NCBI RefSeq assembly: GCF_030705305.1
Contig: NZ_JAUZEE010000001.1
Span: 744,001 to 808,000 of the forward strand
Direction: 5' to 3'
Length of the DNA stretch: 64,000 nucleotides
Origin: Leptothrix discophora
GTDB lineage: Bacteria; Pseudomonadota; Gammaproteobacteria; Burkholderiales; Burkholderiaceae_C
The first letter of the stretch is position 1. Each line of letters starts with the position of its first letter. Below the pieces are notes generated by a model. It was not told the DNA's origin and did not search any database. It saw only the letters and a list, made by a program, of their open reading frames with translations. Below are positions 1-7,926 of the stretch, piece by piece. Both the position numbers and the translations under genes were made by a program.

Positions 1-1252
1 TGTCCTGGAACTCGTCGATCAGCGCGACCGGGAACTGGCGCCGGATGCGCTCGGCCAGCACCTCGCCCTGCGGGCCGTGCAGCGCCGCGTCCAGCCGCGT
101 GCTCAGGTCGGCATAGCCGAAACGACCGGCCCGGCGCTTGAGGGCCGCCAGCCGGCCCGCGATGGCATGGGCGGCGTGGCGCTGCAGGGCCTGGTGCAGC
201 GGCGCACGCTGCTCCAGCTGCCCGAGCAGCGCCACGACGTCGTCGAACACCGGCGGCGGGGCCAGCCGCACGCCGGGCTTGAGCGCGTCGGCAAAGCCCT
301 CGTGGGTCAGCCGAAAGCGCGCGGTCTTGCTGAAGTCGATGGCGTCGGCCCCGGGCGACGCGGCCCAGTCGCGCACCGGGTCGCACCAGCTGTCGACGTA
401 GCGACGCTGGACCTTGTTGCCGTTGAAGGGCTTGTCCTTGTCGGCCAGGCGGGCGATGAACCAGCCGCGCAGGTCCTCGATGCGCTCGACCCAGCCGGCC
501 TTGAGCGCGGCCAGCTCGGCGCGCCGCTCGCCGTCGACCTGGTTCAGCCACGTGCCCAAGGGCACCATGACCGGAGGCTCGATCGCATCGAGCCGGTTGA
601 GCAGGCTCACGACCTGAGCCTCCAGCGCCTCGACGTCGGGCCACAGCGCCAGCACCGCCTCAAGCTCGCCCAGGCCCAGCGGATAGACCTCCTGGCGCCA
701 GTAGTCCTGCACCGCCTGGCGACGCCGGCCGGCCTCGTCGGCTTCGAGCGCCTCGTCGAACAGCTGGGCGCTGTCGAAGGCATGCTCGCGCAGCATGCGC
801 TGGCACCAGGCGTCGATGGTGTGGACCGCCGCGTCGTCCATCGATTCGGCCGCCAGCGCCAGGCGGTGGCCGGCCTCGCGGCGGGCCGGGCCGTCCGGAT
901 AGGCCGCGCGCAGCTGGCGCAGGAAATCGTCGGCGTCGGCCGGATCGGTCTCGTCGCGGAAGCAGCGGGCGGCCTCCAGCAGGCGGGCGCGGATGCGGTC
1001 GCTCAACTCGCGGGTGGCCGCGCGGGTGAAGGTCATCACCAGGATCTCGCCGGGCACCAGCGCACGCGGCGGCGCGCTGCCGGCGACGCCGTGGCCCAGC
1101 ACCAGGCGCAGCATCAGCGCCGCGATGGTCCAGGTCTTGCCGGTGCCGGCGCTGGCCTCGATCAGGCGGCTGCCGTGCAGCGGCAGGGTCAGCGGGTCGA
1201 GCAACTGGGGCGAAAGGGCGGCGGGCACGGGCTGATGCAGCGGCTCAGTCAT
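1..1252 (-). CDS. recB: RecB, exodeoxyribonuclease V beta subunit (partial)
   Basis: This is the 5' part (about 417 codons) of the helicase-nuclease subunit of RecBCD, which unwinds and resects double-strand breaks for RecA loading. The C-terminal part, including the nuclease domain, lies beyond the left edge. The protein begins MTEPLHQ and has a Walker A motif (ASAGTGKT, about residues 33-40), followed by the UvrD/Rep-like motif TFTRAATREL and the helicase segment around HTIDAWCQRML, all in the order usual for RecB. The ATG at 1252-1250 overlaps the recC stop in ATGACTGA, so the two are translationally coupled. The order recC-recB is the usual one; recD is expected beyond the edge but not seen. 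Identification rests on clear superfamily 1 helicase motifs and the adjoining recC. Confidence 0.95.
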   Translation of the reverse strand, partial: MTEPLHQPVPAALSPQLLDPLTLPLHGSRLIEASAGTGKTWTIAALMLRLVLGHGVAGSAPPRALVPGEILVMTFTRAATRELSDRIRARLLEAARCFRDETDPADADDFLRQLRAAYPDGPARREAGHRLALAAESMDDAAVHTIDAWCQRMLREHAFDSAQLFDEALEADEAGRRRQAVQDYWRQEVYPLGLGELEAVLALWPDVEALEAQVVSLLNRLDAIEPPVMVPLGTWLNQVDGERRAELAALKAGWVERIEDLRGWFIARLADKDKPFNGNKVQRRYVDSWCDPVRDWAASPGADAIDFSKTARFRLTHEGFADALKPGVRLAPPPVFDDVVALLGQLEQRAPLHQALQRHAAHAIAGRLAALKRRAGRFGYADLSTRLDAALHGPQGEVLAERIRRQFPVALIDEFQD

Positions 1253-4200
1253 CGGCGTCCTCCGCCTCATCGTCGGCCGGGTCGGCGTCGTCCGGGTCCG
1301 CGGACTGCAGACGCGGCAAGGCCGCGATGCGGACCCGCGTGGTGTCGCGGCTCCAGCGCAGCAGCGGCATCAGCAGGGCCTCGGCCGCGAGTTGGAAGGC
1401 GACCGGATCGGCCAGCAGCGCCTCGGCATCCGGGTAGAGCCGGGCCAGCGACGGGTCCTCTCGTTCGGCCCGCAGGCCCAGGCGCGAGCCGTTGCCGTCA
1501 TAGGTCCGCACGACGGCATCCCAGACCTCGTCGTCCCATGGCAGGCCGTCGAGCTTCGCCTTCTCGATCGCCTTGCGGCAACCGGCCAGGCCGGCCCGCA
1601 TGGCCAGCGGCAGCGGCGTGTGGCGGGCCTGGGCCCAGAAGCGCAGCAGGCCCTGCAGGGCGACTTCGGCGATGTCGCGCGGCGGCGGGTCCATCTCGAT
1701 GCGGGCATCGCGGCCGATCAGCACCGCGCGCAGCGGCTGGCCGCCGGCCTGCGCGGCGATCAGCGCCAGCCAGGCGGGCATCAGCTTGTCGGGCCGGGGG
1801 ATGACCGCCTTCGGGGTCGCGCTCTGGATCAGCTTGCTGGCGTGGCGGTCCAGCCAGACGGGGACCGATGCGCCGTCGGCGTTGGCCGCATCGGCCGGAG
1901 CGGCCGGATCGACCCCAGCGACCGCCGGCTCGCGCAGGCCATCCAGCCAGTCGGAAAACTCGACCGTGGCGGCCGGCGCCGCCTGGAAGCACCGCTGATG
2001 CAGCGCCAGCGGCGGCAGGCGTCGCGGCAGGGCCAGCAGCTCGCGCCGCCAGGCCGCCAGCAGCGGCAGGCTGGTGTCGACGAAGCGGCGCTGCCAGCGC
2101 TGGCCCAGGCCGGCCAGCGGCAGCAGGCCCTGGCGCTGCAGGTCGGCGGCGCCGGCGTGCAGCGCGTCGAGCAGGGCCTCGCGCTCGGCCGGCGAGATGG
2201 CGGCGATGCCCTCGCCTCCACTTTCGCCTCCACCTTCGCCTTCTGGCACATCGACACCCGCCGCCCTGTCGCCCGCCGCCGCACCCGGGCGGCTGGCGTG
2301 CTCGATCAGCAGCGACAGCATGCGCTGTTCCTGGAGCCCATCGAGCGTCATCGGCTCGTCGTCGCCGCAGCCCAGGCGGGCCGCATCGGCCAGGTCCTCC
2401 AGGCGGATGCCCAGTCGCTCGGCCAGGTGATCGCGGGCGGGGTTGCGCAGGAAGGCCAGCAGGCGCTTCTGGTCCACCTTCAGCGTGGCCGGGACCGCGG
2501 CCGTGGTTGCGCCCCGCTCAATCGGCGCGGGCAGGTCCTCGTCCAGCCGGTGCTCGTGAACCGCGCGCCATTCGAGCGCATGGGTGGACAGGCGCGGCGG
2601 CCGGCCGGGTCCGTCGTCGACGGCCTCGAAATAGGCCCGGCTGAAGGGCTGCAGCGGGTGCTCGGTGGTGATGGCCGCGAGCCGCGCCTCGCCCCAGCCG
2701 GCCGCGATGTAGTCGCGCAGCTGGCCGACCAGCACCGACGGCGGCTGCGCGCTCTGGTCACGCACGCTGCGGCCCACCCAGCTGACGATCAGGTGGCGGC
2801 GCGCGCTCAAGAGCGCCTCCAGCATGAGCATGCGGTCGTCGTCGCGGCGGGCCCGGTCACCAGGACGGCGCTGGCCGGGCAGGCCCATCAGGTCGAAGTC
2901 GGCACGCGGCGCGCGGCGCGGGTAGTCGCCCTCGTTCATGCCCAGCAGCGCGACGACCTGGAAGGGGATGGCCCGCATCGGCATCAGCGTGCAGACGGTG
3001 ACACCCCCGGCCAGGAAGCGGCTGCGCAGGCCCGGTTCGGCCACGCCCGACAGCCAGGCCTCGCGCAGCACGGCCAGCGGCACCGGCTGGTCGAAGCCGG
3101 CCTCCTCGCAGTCGTGCAGCCAGCGTGCCAGCGCCTCGTGCAGGGCGTCGACCAGCTCGCGTTCGCCGTCGTCGTGGGCGCTCATCACGTCGGCCAGCAG
3201 CAGGCGGGCACGTTGCACCCAGTCGACCGGCGTGGCTGGCTCGCGGGCGCAGCGCCACCAGCGCCGCAGCGTGTCGACCAAGGCGTCCAGCGCACCGGCC
3301 GCGCGTGCAGCCAGGCCCGCCACCTCGGGATAGGGTGCGATGTCGTGCCAGGGCTGACCCGGCGGCTGCACGCTCGGCGCCGCGTCGCCTTCGCCCCGGT
3401 CTTCGCCGGTCGGTGCCGACCCGGCAACCGCCACGGGCGGGTCCAGCGCCAGGTCGCCGGACGCATAGCCCAGCAGCATGCGGCGCAGGCCGAAGGCCCA
3501 GGTGTTGGCCTCGCCACAGGCCTGCAGGTCCAGGCTGGCGCGGTGCTCGACGTCCAGGCCCCAGCGCACGCCGGCACCGTCCAACCAGCGCGCCAGCACC
3601 TCGCGGTCCTCGTCGTCCAGGCCGAAACGGCGGGCCAGCGGCGCCACCTCCATCAGCTCGCGCAGCTCGCTGGCGGTGCAGCGCTGTTCGGTGATGCGCA
3701 GCAGCCATTCGAGCGCCAGCAGCATCGGATGCCGGCCGCGCGGGCGGAGGTCGGCGATCTCGTAAGGGATGTGGCGTGGGTCGCCGGTCGGCACCGCGCC
3801 GAACACCGCATGCACCAGCGGCGCGGTCGCCTCGATGTCCGGGACCATCACGACGATGTCGCGCGGTGCCAGCGTGCCGCCGGCCTCGGCCAGGCGGCCG
3901 AGCAGCTGGTCGTGCAGCACCTCCAGCTCGCGCAGCGCGCTGTGGCAGCGGACGAAGGCCAGCGAGCGGTCGTCGGCCGGCAGCGGTGCGCCGGCCTCCA
4001 GCGCCGCATGCTCGGGCAGCGGCACGGCGTCGCGGATGCGGGCCTGGACGCGCTCGAGCAGCGTCGTGCCGGGCGCGTCGTCGAACACGTCGACCCGCGG
4101 CAGCTGGCTGCGCAGCGCGTCGGCCTCGTGGGCGCCAAGGCGCTCCTCGAAATCGTCGAGCAGGCGCAGGAAGTCGCGGCCCTGGCGGCCCCAGCCGGCC

Positions 4201-5198
4201 AGCAGCGGATGTCCCTGCGCATGCGCATCGGCCAGGCTGATGGCACCGAGGTCGACACCGCCCCGGTGCGGCAGGCGGCGGTGGCTGGCGCGCAGCAGCT
4301 CGCGGCCGTCGATCAGGTCGGCCCAGTGGTAGCGGCAGGGATTGGGCACGGCCAGGATGACCTGGGACCGGCTGGCCAGCGCGGCCAGCGCGTCCAGCGT
4401 CTGGCCCGGCAGGTGGCTGTGGCCGAACAGCACGACGCGGCGCGGCAGTGGCCGGCGCGGCTCGCAGCCCTCGGCCAGCGCGGCGACGAAGCGGCGGTGG
4501 ACCGCCGGACGGATGCTGGCGAGCACGTCACGGGCGTCGGCCTGCGCCGGGTCGCCCTCGGCCGAGCCGGACCGCGCACGAACGTCATCGATCAGCGCGC
4601 GCCACAGCGCCGGCTGCCAGGCCTGGTCGGCCGGAAGTTCGCGCGCGCGACCCTCCGCATCGCGCAGCTGGTCCAGGCCCTCGGCCCAGTCGGCCAGCCA
4701 GTCGGCCCGGTAGACCTGGTACTGGTCGATCAGGTCGGCGAGGTGGCGGGCCAGCTGCAGTCGGCGGGCCAGATCGGGCGTGCGCCCCTCGTCGGGCAGG
4801 CCGACCGGTCCGGCCAGGAACTGCGCCAGCGGCGCCATGCGGCGATCGTCCAGCAGCCCGGGCAGCAGGCGCATCAGGCGCCAGGCCATCGGGCCCTCGT
4901 CCAGCGGCGAACGCGCCGGAGCGCCGTCGCGGCCGAGCATGGCCCGGTAGCTGCGCCACAGGAAGCGCGCCGGCAGCTCGACGCGGGTGGCCGCACAGAT
5001 GCCGCGCGCCTGCGCCAGGCGCATCTTCAGCCACTCGGCGATGCCGTTGCTCTGGACCAGCAGGACCTCTTCTTCCAGCGGTGCCAGCGGGGTGCGGGCC
5101 AGCCAGTCGAGCAGCACCGCCAGCAGGTCTTCCAGTCGGTTGCCCTGAAGGACCAGCAGCCCCGGTGCGATCGGGGCTGCGTCATCGGACCGGGGCAT
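1245..5198 (-). CDS. recC: RecC, exodeoxyribonuclease V gamma subunit
   Basis: A 1317-residue RecC, the subunit that splits DNA strands and reads the Chi site in RecBCD. The family is normally 1100-1350 residues long. RecC-type signatures include the N-terminal LLVQSNGIAEWLKMRLA region, the degenerate helicase block LFGHSHLPGQTLDALAAL, the PMRAIPFQVVALLGMNEGDYPR block and the LSARRHLIVSWVGRSVRDQ block. No Walker A motif is seen, as expected for this inactivated helicase fold. I chose the ATG at 5198-5196 (MPRSDDAAP) because it overlaps the upstream WYL stop codon as TGATG; a longer reading to 5594 would run through the WYL gene and its extra residues are Arg-rich shadow translation. It overlaps recB by 8 bases. 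Chi recognition cannot be judged from sequence alone. Confidence 0.95.
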   Translation of the reverse strand: MPRSDDAAPIAPGLLVLQGNRLEDLLAVLLDWLARTPLAPLEEEVLLVQSNGIAEWLKMRLAQARGICAATRVELPARFLWRSYRAMLGRDGAPARSPLDEGPMAWRLMRLLPGLLDDRRMAPLAQFLAGPVGLPDEGRTPDLARRLQLARHLADLIDQYQVYRADWLADWAEGLDQLRDAEGRARELPADQAWQPALWRALIDDVRARSGSAEGDPAQADARDVLASIRPAVHRRFVAALAEGCEPRRPLPRRVVLFGHSHLPGQTLDALAALASRSQVILAVPNPCRYHWADLIDGRELLRASHRRLPHRGGVDLGAISLADAHAQGHPLLAGWGRQGRDFLRLLDDFEERLGAHEADALRSQLPRVDVFDDAPGTTLLERVQARIRDAVPLPEHAALEAGAPLPADDRSLAFVRCHSALRELEVLHDQLLGRLAEAGGTLAPRDIVVMVPDIEATAPLVHAVFGAVPTGDPRHIPYEIADLRPRGRHPMLLALEWLLRITEQRCTASELRELMEVAPLARRFGLDDEDREVLARWLDGAGVRWGLDVEHRASLDLQACGEANTWAFGLRRMLLGYASGDLALDPPVAVAGSAPTGEDRGEGDAAPSVQPPGQPWHDIAPYPEVAGLAARAAGALDALVDTLRRWWRCAREPATPVDWVQRARLLLADVMSAHDDGERELVDALHEALARWLHDCEEAGFDQPVPLAVLREAWLSGVAEPGLRSRFLAGGVTVCTLMPMRAIPFQVVALLGMNEGDYPRRAPRADFDLMGLPGQRRPGDRARRDDDRMLMLEALLSARRHLIVSWVGRSVRDQSAQPPSVLVGQLRDYIAAGWGEARLAAITTEHPLQPFSRAYFEAVDDGPGRPPRLSTHALEWRAVHEHRLDEDLPAPIERGATTAAVPATLKVDQKRLLAFLRNPARDHLAERLGIRLEDLADAARLGCGDDEPMTLDGLQEQRMLSLLIEHASRPGAAAGDRAAGVDVPEGEGGGESGGEGIAAISPAEREALLDALHAGAADLQRQGLLPLAGLGQRWQRRFVDTSLPLLAAWRRELLALPRRLPPLALHQRCFQAAPAATVEFSDWLDGLREPAVAGVDPAAPADAANADGASVPVWLDRHASKLIQSATPKAVIPRPDKLMPAWLALIAAQAGGQPLRAVLIGRDARIEMDPPPRDIAEVALQGLLRFWAQARHTPLPLAMRAGLAGCRKAIEKAKLDGLPWDDEVWDAVVRTYDGNGSRLGLRAEREDPSLARLYPDAEALLADPVAFQLAAEALLMPLLRWSRDTTRVRIAALPRLQSADPDDADPADDEAEDADD

Positions 5199-6196
5199 CA
5201 CGCCGCGTACTGGCCCAGCGCGGCCTGCAGGCGCTGCTGCAGCTTGTTGCGCAGCGCCGCGGGCGATTCGACCCGCACGTCGGGGCCGTGGCGCAGCAGG
5301 TCCATCAGCAGCTCGGTGTCGTCGGTGTACGGCAGCTTCATGCGCAGCCGGCCGTCGGCCTGAGGTTCGAGCACCTGGCGCGGATGCCACAACTCGTTGG
5401 CCACCCACTGGGCCGCCTCGGCGCTGAACATCAGCGTGGCCTGCTTGACGTCCTTGCCACCGTAGATGCCGTAGCCGCCGTCGAGTTCGGCCTCGACGGT
5501 CTTCATCGCGACGTCCTTGGCACGTTGGGTCAGGCCTTCGGCATCGCGCAGCGCATCGAGAGCGAAGCGGCGCAGGCCATCGGACTCGTGGCACCAGGCG
5601 TCCAGATACCAGGTGCTGCGGTAGTGGACCAGGCGCAGTGGCGAAACCGCCCGCTTCGACTCGCTCTGCTTGCTGCGGCTGTAGTAGGTGATCTGCAGCC
5701 GGCGACGCTCCAGCAGCGCGCTGGCGACCCGCTCGAAGAACTTGCCGACCACCGGGCGCTGGGCCGGGTGGACGATGCGCACCCGGCGGATCAGCTCGCG
5801 GGCCTCGCCCTCGCTGGTGCCGAGCATGCCGTGCAGCTTGTCGAGCAGCGGCGCGAGGTGACGACCCAGCATGCCGGCGCTGTCCAGGCCCTGGATCAGG
5901 TGGTGCAAGGTCAGCAGCGCATGGATCTCGCGCTCGCTGAACCAGACACCGGGCAGCTCGTGGCTGGCCTCGCGGGCCTTGCCACCGGCGCCGCGCGTGG
6001 TCACCTGCTCGAAGCGGTAGCCGTTGCTGTCGCGGTCGTAGACGATGGGCGCATCCATGCGGCTGCGCAGGTAGTCGAGATCGCGCTTGAGCGTGGCGCG
6101 CGAGACCTCGAGTTCGTCCATCAGCGCCGCGAAGCTGACCGAGCCGCGGCTCTTGATCAGCATCTCGATCTTGTAGAAGCGTTCGGTGCGATCCAT
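5198..6196 (-). CDS. WYL-domain transcriptional regulator upstream of recC
   Basis: A 332-residue regulator with an N-terminal winged helix-turn-helix of the HTH_11/DeoR-like type (residues 1-60, with ALMDELEVSRATLKRDLDYL). The central WYL domain has the name-giving segment STWYLDAWC near residue 200, and a WCX-type C-terminal extension follows. In this family the WYL domain binds a ligand, in several cases thought to be nucleic acid, and many members control DNA-damage or anti-phage genes. GGAGAA sits 6 bases before the ATG. The stop overlaps the recC start as TGATG, so it is almost surely the first gene of the recCB operon. A perfect inverted repeat 43 bases upstream (6239-6255) is a candidate self-operator. 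The family call is firm; regulation of recCB is inferred from linkage. Confidence 0.88.
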   Translation of the reverse strand: MDRTERFYKIEMLIKSRGSVSFAALMDELEVSRATLKRDLDYLRSRMDAPIVYDRDSNGYRFEQVTTRGAGGKAREASHELPGVWFSEREIHALLTLHHLIQGLDSAGMLGRHLAPLLDKLHGMLGTSEGEARELIRRVRIVHPAQRPVVGKFFERVASALLERRRLQITYYSRSKQSESKRAVSPLRLVHYRSTWYLDAWCHESDGLRRFALDALRDAEGLTQRAKDVAMKTVEAELDGGYGIYGGKDVKQATLMFSAEAAQWVANELWHPRQVLEPQADGRLRMKLPYTDDTELLMDLLRHGPDVRVESPAALRNKLQQRLQAALGQYAA

Positions 6197-6238
6197 CGTC
6201 GTTCTCCGTTCCCTCGATCCTTGAATCCGGTGCCCGCT

Positions 6239-6255
6239 GGCTCAGGGACTGAGCC
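6239..6255. promoter_or_regulatory. Candidate WYL operator: perfect 7-3-7 inverted repeat
   Basis: GGCTCAG-GGA-CTGAGCC lies 43 bases before the start codon of the WYL regulator, inside the leader of the WYL-recC-recB operon. Helix-turn-helix dimers of this type bind such short-spaced palindromes. No -35/-10 pair is convincing nearby. This is an inference from position and symmetry only. Confidence 0.35.
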
Positions 6256-6351
6256 CGGCGAACGCCGTGATCTTCATTGTTCGGCCATCTTAAGGGTGGC
6301 TTGGCACCCCTTCGGCGCGCCCATCATCCCTCAGGCCGGGGGAACGGTCGA

Positions 6352-6532
6352 GAAGCCGCAGGCTTCCCCCCGGGTCCGGGGGGCTGTGGCGCGTCGGCTG
6401 CGCCACAGGCCGTGCGCCGCCGACCTCTCGCAACCGTTTGCGAGCCCAGCCGCGCGTGCCGCGCGGGGGTGGCTCACGTCTTGAGCCAGCCGGCCGCGAG
6501 ACTGCATCCCAAGCCGGACAAGCGTGTCCGGC
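6352..6532. repeat. Cluster of five short hairpins in a 353-base intergenic region
   Basis: The stretch 6197-6549 has no gene on either strand that I trust. It holds a row of perfect inverted repeats: GAAGCC/GGCTTC (6352-6366), six C then six G around GGGTCC (6366-6383), CTGTGGCGC/GCGCCACAG (6384-6408), CTCGCAA/TTGCGAG (6427-6444) and GCCGGACA/TGTCCGGC (6513-6532). The last one ends 17 bases before the next start codon. They could be a dispersed intergenic repeat element, a structured 5' leader of the downstream gene, or a transcriptional insulator between divergent genes. No second copy was seen in this window. Confidence 0.5.
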
Positions 6533-6549
6533 GGTCGCAGGAGACACCG

Positions 6550-7785
6550 ATGTCCGCTCGCGTCAACCGTTCCGCCCTCTCCACCGCGCACCGGGTCGGT
6601 GCCGACCTGGCGTCCGCCGACGATCCGGTCGCCGAGGCCCTGGGCCGCGACCTGGCCCGCCATGGCCTGCCCCTGCCAGACCGCGTGGCGCGGCCCGGTG
6701 ACCCGCTCTGGCTCGGCTGGCAGGCCGGACAAGCCGCGCGGGACCGGGACGGCGCGCGGCCCTGGCCTGCCGACCTGCGCACCCGCCGCTGGCTGCAGCT
6801 GCGCCTGCGCGCCTGGCTGCGGGGCGAGGCCTTCGAGCTGGCCGAGGTCACGCCGCACCTGGTCGGGCGGCTCGACACCAGCCACTGCCCGGTGACGCGC
6901 TGCGCGCTGGACCGGGCCGCGCTGACCGCGCCGACACATGTGCCGACACATGCGTCAACACGTGCGCCGCAGGTCGACGATGCCGTGCTCATCAGCCTGG
7001 ACCCGGCCCGTGGCGTGGCCGCCGGGCTGCTGGTGATGCTCAGCCGGCGCGCCGCCGCGTGGGTCGACTGCCACGATCTGGACGAGCTGTCCGAGCCGCT
7101 GGCCTCGATCGACGGCCCGACCGGCCGCGATGCCGCGCAGCGCGAGCGCCTGGCCTGCCTGATGAGCCTGGTCACCCCGATGCCGCACCACGAGGCCGCC
7201 GTGCGGCCGCTGCGGGTGTTGCCGACCAACCGCCTGCACCTGGCCAACCCGGTGCAGGCGCTGCAGGCCCTGCTGAGCCGGCTGCTGTTGCGCAGCGGCT
7301 GGACCAGCCGGCTGCAGGGCTGGCAGGCGCTGCTGCCGCAACCGGCCCAGCGCGAGGCGCTGCAGCGCTTCTTCCTGGCCCTGCTGGCCCGCGTGCTGGA
7401 GGCCGGCCACCCGGCCGAGCCGCTGCAGCGACGCTGGGCCGTCGAGGACGCCTGGCGGGATGCCGAGGTGCTGCGGCTGTGGACCCGCCTGGCCCTGCAG
7501 CTCGACGCGGCCCGCTGCACCGCGCTGATCGAACGCGCCGCTGCGCTGGGCCTGTGCGACACGGCGGTGCTGTGCCACCCGGACGGACGCGACGCGGTGC
7601 CGACGACGTCTGCGGCGGCGGCCGATCGCGGCCCGCTTCGTCCGGTGGTCCGGACCGGCCTCGCGCCGCGCCGCAGCCTGTCGCCGGCCTTGCATCGGGC
7701 GCTGCCCCGGCCACTGGCCCGCCCGACGCCCTTGCCGATCGCGCGCAGCGGCCCGGTCCAGCTCAGCCTGCCCTGGGCGGCCTGA
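6550..7785 (+). CDS. Conserved-looking hypothetical protein, 411 aa
   Basis: I do not recognise this family. The ATG at 6550 has AGGAGA 6-11 bases upstream, whereas the long upstream extension of the frame crosses the hairpin cluster and is unlikely to be coding. The 411-residue product is Arg/Leu/Ala-rich and mostly helical in look, with no signal peptide or membrane segment. One possible metal or structural motif is SHCPVTRC (about residues 113-120). A short Thr/His-rich tract (THVPTHASTRA) follows near residue 133, and the C-terminus is Pro/Arg-rich and probably disordered. It is transcribed away from the WYL-recC-recB operon. Codon use matches its neighbours, so it is probably a native gene. 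No function can be assigned. Confidence 0.7.
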   Translation: MSARVNRSALSTAHRVGADLASADDPVAEALGRDLARHGLPLPDRVARPGDPLWLGWQAGQAARDRDGARPWPADLRTRRWLQLRLRAWLRGEAFELAEVTPHLVGRLDTSHCPVTRCALDRAALTAPTHVPTHASTRAPQVDDAVLISLDPARGVAAGLLVMLSRRAAAWVDCHDLDELSEPLASIDGPTGRDAAQRERLACLMSLVTPMPHHEAAVRPLRVLPTNRLHLANPVQALQALLSRLLLRSGWTSRLQGWQALLPQPAQREALQRFFLALLARVLEAGHPAEPLQRRWAVEDAWRDAEVLRLWTRLALQLDAARCTALIERAAALGLCDTAVLCHPDGRDAVPTTSAAAADRGPLRPVVRTGLAPRRSLSPALHRALPRPLARPTPLPIARSGPVQLSLPWAA

Positions 7786-7794
7786 GCCGTTGAT

Positions 7795-7816
7795 TCACGA
7801 TCGCCTCACGATCGTG
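7795..7816. repeat. Direct repeat of TCACGATCG ending in a 10-bp palindrome
   Basis: TCACGATCG occurs at 7795-7803 and again at 7806-7814; the second copy is part of the palindrome CACGATCGTG (7807-7816). It lies in the 141-base gap between the hypothetical gene and the secreted protease. It may be an operator or a weak terminator, but no T-tract follows. Low certainty. Confidence 0.25.
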
Positions 7817-7926
7817 ACCAGGCGTGCAGGCCGGAAAGAGACTGCAACCAGGGGGGCACTTCGGGTCTTCGGCGGCGGTGGGCGCTGTCTACACTCGTGC
7901 CACCCTGCACGCCACGACCTGTCTCC

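Noticed and set aside
1392..5363. Open frame of 1323 codons antisense to recC
   Set aside because: Shadow of a high-GC gene. The minus-strand product has clear RecC motifs, whereas the plus-strand translation shows no domain.
5199..5594. Extended N-terminus for RecC
   Set aside because: It would overlap the WYL regulator gene in another frame and encodes Arg-rich shadow sequence; the TGATG overlap marks the true start.
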